NCBI GenBank assembly: GCA_021795095.1
Contig: JAJYPU010000092.1
Location: 1 to 7,277 of the forward strand
Length of the DNA: 7,277 nucleotides
Direction: 5' to 3'
Source: Actinomycetes bacterium
Lineage (GTDB): Bacteria > Actinomycetota > Acidimicrobiia > Acidimicrobiales > RAAP-2
The notes under the pieces are model-generated. The model worked only from the letters and a program-made list of their open reading frames with translations. It did no database searches and was not told the DNA's origin. Positions 1-4,619 of the stretch are shown one piece after another. The first letter of the stretch is position 1. The number at the start of each line of letters is the position of its first letter. The translations under genes were made by a program, and so were the position numbers.

Positions 1-246
1 GGTGTCCTCCTGGTTCGCGCCGTGCGCTGGAGTGAGTCGTGAGAAGACCCGACGACATCTGGTAGGTCGAGTGGAAACTCGTACTGGTGCCGCGTGGATC
101 GAACGCCGCCCGCTCGGGCAGCGCTGCCGAATGCGCTGGATGCCGCGCCAGTGGAGACGGGCTCACCGTTCACCGCGGCGGCAGGCGGGTGAATCACAAG
201 GAGTGGGATCCGTTGTAAACCAATTTCGACCAGGAACAGCGCCGAG
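1..246. other. Left-edge region without a supportable gene
   Basis: I see no gene here that I would call. A plus-strand frame open from base 1 stops at 40-42 and could be the last 13 codons of an upstream gene (ending VRWSES), which is too short to judge. On the minus strand two overlapping frames stay open to the left edge (for example from GTG at 173), but their peptides are rich in S, A and R, match no family I know, and neither has a Shine-Dalgarno site. A plus-strand frame from base 2 runs through the tRNA-Glu gene and has weak third-position GC, so I reject it. Small inverted repeats occur at 68-81 (5-bp stem, GGAA loop), 108-119 (4-5 bp) and 119-138 (6-bp stem, 8-nt loop). I see no clear terminator after the tRNA genes. 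Confidence 0.4.
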
Positions 247-319
247 CACCCCCAACGGGATTCGAACCCGTGCCGCCACCTTGAAAGGGTGGTGTCCTAG
301 GCCGCTAGACGATGGGGGC
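247..319 (-). tRNA. tRNA-Glu, anticodon TTC
   Basis: The minus strand folds as a full 73-nt cloverleaf. The acceptor arm is GCCCCCA paired with TGGGGGT (one G-U pair at 1-72). The D arm follows, then an anticodon stem CCACC/GGTGG around loop CTTTCAA, giving anticodon TTC. A 4-nt variable loop precedes the T arm, ACGGG-TTCGAAT-CCCGT. The discriminator is G73, as is usual for bacterial tRNA-Glu. CCA is not encoded; the next bases read CTC, so the CCA-adding enzyme must complete it. It lies 29 nt downstream of tRNA-Pro on the same strand and is probably co-transcribed with it. All identity-relevant parts are intact. Confidence 0.97.
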
Positions 320-348
320 CTGTACTTCGGCCACGGCGAAAGCCATGG

Positions 349-426
349 TGGTCGGGCTGCCCGGATTTGAACCGGGGACCTCTGCGTCCCGAACGCAGCG
401 CGCTAACCAAACTGCGCTACAGCCCG
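349..426 (-). tRNA. tRNA-Pro, anticodon CGG
   Basis: The minus strand gives a 75-nt cloverleaf plus an encoded CCA (349-351). The acceptor stem CGGGCTG/CAGCCCG has seven perfect pairs. The D arm is closed by GCGC/GCGC, and the anticodon stem CTGCG/CGCAG surrounds loop TTCGGGA, so the anticodon is CGG, reading CCG codons. The T arm is CCCGG-TTCAAAT-CCGGG and the discriminator is A73. Starting with C1 (C1-G72 pair) is typical of bacterial tRNA-Pro. It lies 58 nt downstream of the CorC-like gene on the same strand and is followed by tRNA-Glu. Unlike that neighbour it carries a genomic CCA end. Confidence 0.97.
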
Positions 427-451
427 CAGCGAGTTACCCCGCAGCCCGATC

Positions 452-457
452 ATCCTA
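452..457 (-). promoter_or_regulatory. Possible -10 box for the tRNA-Pro/tRNA-Glu pair
   Basis: TAGGAT on the minus strand fits the actinobacterial -10 pattern TANNNT. It lies 25 bp upstream of the tRNA-Pro 5' end in the short gap after the CorC-like gene. I see no convincing -35 hexamer 16-18 bp further upstream. The tRNAs could instead be transcribed by read-through from the upstream operon. Confidence 0.3.
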
Positions 458-484
458 CTCGCTGGCGAACCGGCGGCCTCTGCG

Positions 485-1312
485 TCACTCCTCGGCTTCG
501 ACGGTTGCGGGTGGCTGGTACTCCACGACGACCTCGCTGATGCGGCGCCGCTCGAGGGACTGGACGCGGAATGTCCAGTCGCTGAAGGTGTAGGTCGCGC
601 CCGGCGACGGGATCTCACCGGCGAGGTCGAGGATGAATCCAGCGATGGTGACGTACTCGCCTTCGGGGATCGCCACGCCCAACTCCTCGTTCACCCGGTC
701 AACGTGGGTCTGGCCGTCGACGAGCCAGCGTCCGTCGCGGATCCGCACGATGGTGGCCTCGTCATCGTCGTCGAACTCGTCGGCGAGGTCTCCGACGAGC
801 TGTTCGAGTATGTCGCGGATGGAGACGACGCCCGCCACGCCACCGTGCTCGTCGAGCACGAGCGCGAAGGTCCGGCGCTGCTCGCGCATCTCACCGAGAC
901 TCTCAAGCAGGTCCAGGGTCTCGGGCAGCAGGAGCGGGCGACGGATCTTGCGGGCAATCTCGTCAGCGTCGGGCAGGGAGACCCCGATCGCACGCCGGAC
1001 TGTGGTGCTGCGGAAGAGGTCGTTGACGAGCAGCACGCCGTCGACGTCGTCGAGGTCGCCGTTGACGACGGGGAAGCAGGAGTGCCCGGTATCGCGGACG
1101 GCTTCGGCGACCGCCTCGGGGGTGACTGGCACCGTGAGAAAGGCGACGTCCACCCGTGGGGTCATGACGTCACGGAGTTCTAGCTTGGCGAGTTGGTCGA
1201 CGCGCGCGTGGATCGCGTCCGATTCGGGCGACCGTTTGACCACGTCGGTCTGACCAGTGACCCGCGCTCGGAATCGGGCGAACACCGACCCCGCCGGTCG
1301 GTCGTCGTTCAC
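485..1312 (-). CDS. CorC-like protein: CBS-domain pair plus CorC_HlyC domain, no membrane domain
   Basis: This is a soluble protein of about 275 residues. The first CBS motif begins near residue 47 with LRDVMTPRVDV. The second centres on the typical DEHGGVAGVVSIRDILE stretch (154-170), and an acidic linker (DDDDE, 181-185) leads to a CorC_HlyC domain (about 187-266, including GEYVTIAGFIL). Family members associate with divalent-cation (Mg2+/Co2+) efflux or with membrane CNNM/DUF21 partners, and CBS pairs usually sense adenine nucleotides. No DUF21 membrane domain is present, so this is the short CorC type. I start it at GTG 1312, because GTGA there overlaps the stop of the upstream response-regulator gene. 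A GTG at 1348 would add 12 residues and overlap that gene by 40 nt. No Shine-Dalgarno site is visible, which suggests translational coupling. The family is clear; the substrate is not. Confidence 0.88.
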   Translation of the reverse strand: MNDDRPAGSVFARFRARVTGQTDVVKRSPESDAIHARVDQLAKLELRDVMTPRVDVAFLTVPVTPEAVAEAVRDTGHSCFPVVNGDLDDVDGVLLVNDLFRSTTVRRAIGVSLPDADEIARKIRRPLLLPETLDLLESLGEMREQRRTFALVLDEHGGVAGVVSIRDILEQLVGDLADEFDDDDEATIVRIRDGRWLVDGQTHVDRVNEELGVAIPEGEYVTIAGFILDLAGEIPSPGATYTFSDWTFRVQSLERRRISEVVVEYQPPATVEAEE

Positions 1313-1734
1313 TTCGAGGAGGTGACCCGAACCGTGGACGGACGCCACGAGTCGTCCTCGTACTCCTCGCCGCGCAAGAGCGCCCGCACCGCGGTACGCA
1401 CGCGGTGGGCGTCGAGCGGCTTGACGACGAAGCCTTCGACGCCGCTGCGACGGGCGAGGAAGACGTCGGCGCGACGGTCGAGCAACATGAGGATCGCGAC
1501 GGGCTCCGCGGCGCCGTAGGACTCCTCGTTGCGCATCTCGAGGGCGATGGCCATGCCGCCCATGGAACCGACCTGGAGGTCCACGACGACGAGGTCGACG
1601 TCGCCCTCCTTCACCCGCGCGAGTGCCTCGCGGCCCGACTCGGCCTCTTCGACGATGACGTCGGGACCCTCGAGCATGGTGCGAAGGTCGGAACGCAGGG
1701 CGGGCAAATCGCTGACGAGAAGGACGGTGGCCAC
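1309..1734 (-). CDS. Single-domain response regulator (CheY-like receiver), partly degenerate
   Basis: This is a receiver-only protein of about 141 residues. It starts on the usual first strand (ATVLLVSDL), has an Asp at the phosphorylation site (D52 in VVVDLQ), a GMxIALEMR helix, and a C-terminal KP pair (K105-P106). Two conserved positions differ from the consensus: the N-terminal acidic pair is Ser-Asp (S8, D9), and the strand-4 Thr/Ser switch appears to be Leu (ILMLLD, near 84-85). There is no DNA-binding or other output domain; the last 20 residues (EEYEDDSWRPSTVRVTSSK) are a short tail. I chose GTG 1734 because the fold begins directly after it and a -10-like TACGCT lies 7 nt upstream. 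GTG 1785 would add 17 residues with no sign of fold. Its stop overlaps the start of the CorC-like gene, so the two are probably co-expressed. No histidine kinase is in view. Confidence 0.85.
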   Translation of the reverse strand: MATVLLVSDLPALRSDLRTMLEGPDVIVEEAESGREALARVKEGDVDLVVVDLQVGSMGGMAIALEMRNEESYGAAEPVAILMLLDRRADVFLARRSGVEGFVVKPLDAHRVRTAVRALLRGEEYEDDSWRPSTVRVTSSK

Positions 1735-1741
1735 GTCGCTA

Positions 1742-1747
1742 AGCGTA
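1742..1747 (-). promoter_or_regulatory. Candidate -10 box for a leaderless transcript of the receiver gene
   Basis: TACGCT on the minus strand matches TANNNT and ends 7 nt before GTG 1734. Transcription would then begin at or next to the start codon, giving a leaderless mRNA, which is common in actinobacteria. The -35 region is not convincing (TTCCCC about 18 bp upstream). The same layout recurs at 3566-3578 and 5753-5765. Confidence 0.45.
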
Positions 1748-1809
1748 GCGGAGACCGGATTTCCAGGGGAAATCCTCGTTCGCACCGTCGGTGGCGCCGA
1801 AAATTCTCC

Positions 1810-1838
1810 TTGCCCTCATCGGGCGCGATAAGTAGTGT
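1810..1838 (+). promoter_or_regulatory. Promoter of the WhiB-like gene
   Basis: A -35-like TTGCCC (1810-1815) and a -10-like TAGTGT (1833-1838) are separated by exactly 17 bp. Transcription would start near 1845, leaving a 5' leader of about 20 nt that contains the G-rich ribosome-binding stretch (GGGGGGAAG, 1858-1866) just before the ATG. This is the best-formed sigma-70-type promoter in the window. Confidence 0.5.
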
Positions 1839-1866
1839 TCGCTCGTTGGCCGAACCGGGGGGGAAG

Positions 1867-2115
1867 ATGGCGATATCACCGGCACCGTGGACCGAGTTGA
1901 GTGCCTGTCGCGGTAGCGAGCGCGCCCTGTTCTACGCGCCCGACGCCAGCGAGCGCAAAGAGCAGCGGCTCCAGCGCGAACTCGCGGCCAAGCGGATCTG
2001 TCAGCACTGCGCCGTGCGCGACGACTGTCTCGCGAGCGCCCTCGATCGGCACGAGAGTCACGGGATCTGGGGCGGCCTCAACGAGGTGGAGCGGCGAGGG
2101 CTACTGCGCAGCTGA
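1867..2115 (+). CDS. WhiB-family [4Fe-4S] transcriptional regulator
   Basis: This 82-residue protein has the full WhiB signature. Four cysteines, C14, C45, C48 and C54, give the C...CxxCxxxxxC pattern that binds a redox- and NO-sensitive [4Fe-4S] cluster. The GIWGG turn (66-70) is followed by a basic [11 protein letters not shown] tail for DNA contact. WhiB proteins typically bind domain 4 of the primary sigma factor and control development, redox homeostasis or antibiotic resistance. The sequence does not let me assign it to WhiB1, 2, 3 or 7 with confidence. The ATG at 1867 follows a purine-rich GGGGGGAAG and is the only start that gives a normal WhiB length; a longer upstream extension is merely antisense to the receiver gene. 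It converges on the VKOR gene and overlaps its 3' end by 15 bp. Confidence 0.95.
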   Translation: MAISPAPWTELSACRGSERALFYAPDASERKEQRLQRELAAKRICQHCAVRDDCLASALDRHESHGIWGGLNEVERRGLLRS

Positions 2116-2571
2116 CCGTCGGCCCAACTGATTCGGGGCCACCCGCGCGATGATCACGAAGAGCAGGAAGGTCACGACGTGCACGCCCGTGCACCACTCG
2201 CAGATGTGGTCGACGTAGAGCAGTTCGGCGGCGACCAGCCACAGGACGAAAGCCATCGAGCCGGTGATGATGACCACGCGGGCCACGTGCACGGCGTAAG
2301 ACGATGCACGCCAGCCCCACGGTGAGTTGAGCGCCACGAGTACGGCGTAGCCCACGAGTCCCACCACCGCGACTGGCGCGCCGAAGATGTAGGACTGGGG
2401 CGAGGACGTGACGGTGTCACAGTTGAACAGACCAGTCGTCGAACAGGCGAGGAACTTGTTGCCCTCGAAGTGTGTGAACGTGAGGTACGCGGCGATGCCC
2501 AAGCCAATGAGGCTCAGCGCGAACGTCGAGTAGACGACCGTCCGTGAGACCTCGCTGGCTCGTCGGCTCAC
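2101..2571 (-). CDS. Vitamin K epoxide reductase (VKOR) family membrane protein, DsbB-like
   Basis: A polytopic membrane protein of 156 residues with four hydrophobic helices (about 12-33, 64-82, 95-118 and 128-147). All VKOR hallmarks are present: the loop cysteines C43 and C51 (NCDTV), a Ser at 56-57 (TSS), and the membrane-embedded CxxC centre C124-E-W-C127 at the start of the last helix. Bacterial VKORs do the job of DsbB. They pass electrons from a periplasmic or exported thioredoxin-like oxidase to a quinone and so drive disulfide formation outside the cytoplasm. The GTG start at 2571 overlaps the DUF929 stop as GTGA, so the two are translationally coupled, and the DUF929 protein is the obvious redox partner. 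There is no fused thioredoxin domain, unlike some VKORs. The 3' end overlaps the convergent WhiB gene. Confidence 0.93.
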   Translation of the reverse strand: MSRRASEVSRTVVYSTFALSLIGLGIAAYLTFTHFEGNKFLACSTTGLFNCDTVTSSPQSYIFGAPVAVVGLVGYAVLVALNSPWGWRASSYAVHVARVVIITGSMAFVLWLVAAELLYVDHICEWCTGVHVVTFLLFVIIARVAPNQLGRRSAAQ

Positions 2572-3491
2572 TTGATGCCGAGGGCTTTCTTCGCCGCGAT
2601 CACGCCGGGGCTCGCGCAGACGGTGCTCGGCTGGTTCTTGGTGAGCACGCAGTAGGCCGCGGTCTCGTAGTTCGCCGTAGCGACGATCGCCGCGGTCACT
2701 GGGTTCGTCGGGTCGGTGAGTCCGGCCGCGATCGTGTCACGCGTGACGCCGGCGAGGAGCTGCGGGGTGTAGCTCGCGCCCGAGATCAGGTACTTGTTGC
2801 CGATCGAGACGAAGGGAATCGAGTAGTTCTGCTGGGAGGTCATGCCCGGGATGTACTTGGACGTGTCGTACTTCTGGAAGTCCGCCGCCTCAGTCTTGGA
2901 CGGGCTCTGGAGCGTGGAGTAGAAGTTCGTCGCGTTGTCCCAGACGTTGGTGTACTGCTCGACCGACCTGAAGGCGAGGTACTTGGACTTGTAGTGAGCC
3001 TTTACAAAGGTGAAGGTCGGAGTCCCGGGGTAGGCCTCGCCGGGCTTGGTCGAGCTAATCATGTCACCCAGCCCGCTAAAGGTGCCGAATCGGCTGAGGG
3101 CCACGATGGTCGGCCACCGCTCGGCCGCGCAAAAGGGGCAGTACTCGGCGCCGAGGTAGAAGACCTCGGGCAGCGTGGCGGTTCCCGATTTGGCGGTCAG
3201 AGCCGGCTGGCCCTTCACGGGGATCGGCGGGGAGATCGGCACGGCCGGCGACTTCACGCCCACGGTGTTGAAGACCGAGGCGGGGACGTGGGAGACCTCG
3301 TTGACCACGGTCGCACTCGTCGCCTGATAGGCGGTGCCCCCGGTCGTCGAGGAACCGGTGACCACCTTGATGATGACGAGCGCCGCCACGACCACGACGA
3401 CGAGACCGACGGCGACCCAGGTGAAGAGTCCAGCCGGTCGACCGGTGTTCACGGGGGCGGGGGTCCGCTTGGTGGGAGGTTTCTTGGCCAC
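2568..3491 (-). CDS. DUF929 membrane-anchored thioredoxin-fold protein with CPFC motif
   Basis: A 307-residue protein. A basic, Pro/Lys-rich cytosolic start (AKKPPTKR) precedes one transmembrane anchor (about 22-45), with the rest outside. The conserved core begins at [20 protein letters not shown], where C118 and C121 form a thioredoxin-like Cxx[14 protein letters not shown] (224-236) looks like the cis-proline strand of the fold (P226). A second, distal cysteine pair (C281, C292) lies near the C-terminus. The family is DUF929, known from archaea and some actinobacteria; with its VKOR partner it probably acts as a DsbA-like oxidase or isomerase of exported proteins, which is inference from motif and coupling. 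I start it at GTG 3491 because GAAGGAG (3496-3502) lies 4 nt upstream, the same spacing as at the iscA-like gene. GTG 3506 would place that site inside the gene. Confidence 0.9.
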   Translation of the reverse strand: MAKKPPTKRTPAPVNTGRPAGLFTWVAVGLVVVVVAALVIIKVVTGSSTTGGTAYQATSATVVNEVSHVPASVFNTVGVKSPAVPISPPIPVKGQPALTAKSGTATLPEVFYLGAEYCPFCAAERWPTIVALSRFGTFSGLGDMISSTKPGEAYPGTPTFTFVKAHYKSKYLAFRSVEQYTNVWDNATNFYSTLQSPSKTEAADFQKYDTSKYIPGMTSQQNYSIPFVSIGNKYLISGASYTPQLLAGVTRDTIAAGLTDPTNPVTAAIVATANYETAAYCVLTKNQPSTVCASPGVIAAKKALGIK

Positions 3492-3495
3492 GATG

Positions 3496-3502
3496 CTCCT
3501 TC
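3496..3502 (-). promoter_or_regulatory. Ribosome-binding site that fixes the DUF929 start
   Basis: GAAGGAG on the minus strand, followed by CATC and GTG at 3491. It is the clearest Shine-Dalgarno site on the minus strand and argues against the upstream GTG at 3506. Confidence 0.65.
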
Positions 3503-3518
3503 GCACGACTACCGCCCA

Positions 3519-3524
3519 AACTTA
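3519..3524 (-). promoter_or_regulatory. Possible -10 box of the DUF929-VKOR operon
   Basis: TAAGTT on the minus strand fits TANNNT and would start transcription near 3512, giving a leader of about 20 nt that includes the Shine-Dalgarno site. No good -35 hexamer is visible. It lies back-to-back with the presumed Nudix promoter. Confidence 0.35.
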
Positions 3525-3565
3525 GTGGACGTGCGGACCCGCTCGGCCAGCGAGGTCCTGGTGGG

Positions 3566-3571
3566 TAGGTT
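3566..3571 (+). promoter_or_regulatory. Candidate -10 box for a leaderless Nudix transcript
   Basis: TAGGTT (TANNNT) is followed by 6 nt and then the GTG start at 3578, so transcription would begin about at the start codon. No Shine-Dalgarno sequence is present, as expected for a leaderless mRNA. The -35 region is weak. Confidence 0.45.
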
Positions 3572-3577
3572 GGGACC

Positions 3578-4360
3578 GTGAGCGACGTCCTGATCCCACG
3601 ACCAGCCTCGACGATCATGCCGCTTCGCGACACGGTGGACGGCGTCGAGGTCTTGCTCGTGCGACGCAACTTGAACAGCGACTTTGTGGGTGGCGCCTAC
3701 GTCTTTCCCGGGGGCGCGGTCGACGCCGAGGACAGCGCCCTCGCGGGCCGGGTGATCGGCCCCGACGATCGGATCGCTTCTGAGCGGCTCGGACTGACCA
3801 CGGGGGGCCTCGCCTACTACGTCGCGGCGCTGCGCGAGTTGTTCGAGGAGGCTGGACTGCTGCTCGTGACCGGGCCGGGAGGTGCGACCTCGCCCACCGA
3901 CGTCGCGACACTCGCACGCTGGCGCGACGATCTGAACGCCCGTCGCCGCACGTTTCAGGACCTGCTCGAGACCCTCGACCTCGCACTGGACCTGCGTTCC
4001 GTCGCCTACCTCTCGCACTGGGTGACCCCGGTCGGCCCACCGCGGCGCTTCGACACCCGGTTCTTCGTGGTCGAGGCGCCGAGTGACCAGGTCGCCGGTC
4101 ACGACGAGAGCGAGACGGTGGCGCATCGCTGGATGCGTCCGCGCGACGCGCTCGCGGCGGCGGCGAGTGGTGCCATCACGATGATCCTGCCCACCATCCG
4201 CAACTTGGAATCGATCGCGGAGTTCGCCACCGTCGCGGATGTGCTCGCGTGGACGGCTTCGCCGCGCGACATCACCCGCGTCGAACCCCGCATGGTCGTT
4301 CGCGACGGCGAGACAGTGATCGTGCTGCCCGGCGACGACGGCTACGAGCTTCTCGACTGA
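3578..4360 (+). CDS. Nudix hydrolase, NUDT19-like (insertion within the Nudix box)
   Basis: A 260-residue Nudix-superfamily hydrolase. The entry strand ends in FVGGAYVFPGGAVDAED (36-52), which supplies the Gly pair of the Nudix box. The catalytic helix appears only about 40 residues later as ALRELFEEAGLLL (84-96), with R86, E87, E90 and E91 for metal binding. An insertion splitting the Nudix box, together with a downstream PRRFDTRFF (155-163), is characteristic of the NUDT19/RP2-like branch, whose studied animal members hydrolyse coenzyme A and acyl-CoA diphosphates. A CoA-pyrophosphatase role here is by analogy only; other nucleoside-diphosphate substrates are possible. The GTG start at 3578 puts the conserved fold at a normal distance from the N-terminus and lies 6 nt after a -10-like TAGGTT. 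The gene is divergent from the DUF929-VKOR operon and appears monocistronic. Confidence 0.9.
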   Translation: MSDVLIPRPASTIMPLRDTVDGVEVLLVRRNLNSDFVGGAYVFPGGAVDAEDSALAGRVIGPDDRIASERLGLTTGGLAYYVAALRELFEEAGLLLVTGPGGATSPTDVATLARWRDDLNARRRTFQDLLETLDLALDLRSVAYLSHWVTPVGPPRRFDTRFFVVEAPSDQVAGHDESETVAHRWMRPRDALAAAASGAITMILPTIRNLESIAEFATVADVLAWTASPRDITRVEPRMVVRDGETVIVLPGDDGYELLD

Positions 4361-4381
4361 ACTGTCGACACCACGACCGAC

Positions 4382-4579
4382 TCAGCTTGGTTTTCCGCCG
4401 CTTCGGTAGAGATGCCAGGCGGCGTGGCCGATCACCATCGGCGAAATTCGCACGATGAGCGCGACGAGTGCAGGGGTCAACGTGTGCGGTAACCGCTACG
4501 CCGGTCTCTGGAGGGCGCGCCCCGTGCGGTGGTTACCTCGAGGTTCGGGCTCGTCGTTCGGATTCATCGGCTCAGTCAT
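4382..4579 (-). pseudogene. Possible small interrupted reading frame downstream of mrp
   Basis: Beginning at ATG 4579, 41 bp after the mrp stop and on the same strand, a frame encodes 27 hydrophilic residues (MTEPMNPNDEPEPRG...) and hits TAG at 4496-4498. It then continues open for 37 more codons that encode a hydrophobic stretch (ALVALIVRISPMVIG) and a basic end (LYRSGGKPS) before TGA at 4382-4384. Read through, it would be a roughly 65-residue protein with an acidic, Pro-rich head and one membrane segment. It could be a decayed small membrane protein, two tiny genes (the second possibly from TTG 4480), or chance. No good ribosome-binding site is visible and I recognise no family. Confidence 0.25.
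4427..4442. terminator. Hairpin between convergent genes, possible terminator
   Basis: GCCGAT-CACC-ATCGGC forms a perfect 6-bp stem with a 4-nt loop, 67 bp after the Nudix stop. It has no T-tract on either strand, so it is not a canonical intrinsic terminator; many high-GC actinobacterial terminators lack one too. It also lies inside the interrupted small frame. Confidence 0.25.
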
Positions 4580-4619
4580 CCCCGCCGTCGGCGAGCGGAT
4601 CGTGTGGGGCGCCGTTGAT

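Larger units (their letters stand above)
4361..4619. other. Convergent intergenic region, no confident gene
   Basis: This 259-bp gap lies between the 3' ends of the Nudix and mrp genes. It contains a minus-strand frame of 66 codons broken by one TAG (listed separately), a perfect 6-bp hairpin at 4427-4442, an adjoining short palindrome at 4441-4451, and a GGTAACC/GGTTACC inverted repeat near 4491-4536. A plus-strand frame from the ATG at 4455 continues antisense through mrp and is a shadow. No tRNA or known RNA fold is recognised. Confidence 0.5.

Noticed and set aside
61..90. Signal recognition particle RNA suggested by the GGAA tetraloop
   Set aside because: The conserved internal loops and AGCAGC-type strand of SRP helix 8 are absent; the stem is a simple 5-bp hairpin.
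2..370. A plus-strand frame of 122 codons at the left edge
   Set aside because: It runs through the tRNA-Glu gene and into the 3' end of tRNA-Pro, and has weak third-position GC.
1405..1866. An N-terminal extension of the WhiB-like protein back to ATG 1405
   Set aside because: It would more than double the WhiB length, is antisense to the receiver gene, and bypasses a good promoter and ribosome-binding site directly before ATG 1867.
2544..3581. A 345-codon plus-strand reading frame covering the whole DUF929 gene
   Set aside because: It is antisense to a gene with clear motifs (CPFC, membrane anchor, ribosome-binding site). The peptide is low in complexity, rich in R, G, D and V, and matches no family; long antisense frames are expected in high-GC DNA.
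3509..4126. A 205-codon minus-strand frame antisense to the Nudix gene
   Set aside because: The sense strand encodes the Nudix motif and has a plausible promoter; the antisense peptide resembles no protein family.
4395..4424. GC-rich stem CGCCGC/GCGGCG as a terminator for mrp
   Set aside because: The loop is 17 nt and no T-tract follows on the relevant strand; the stem may be chance.
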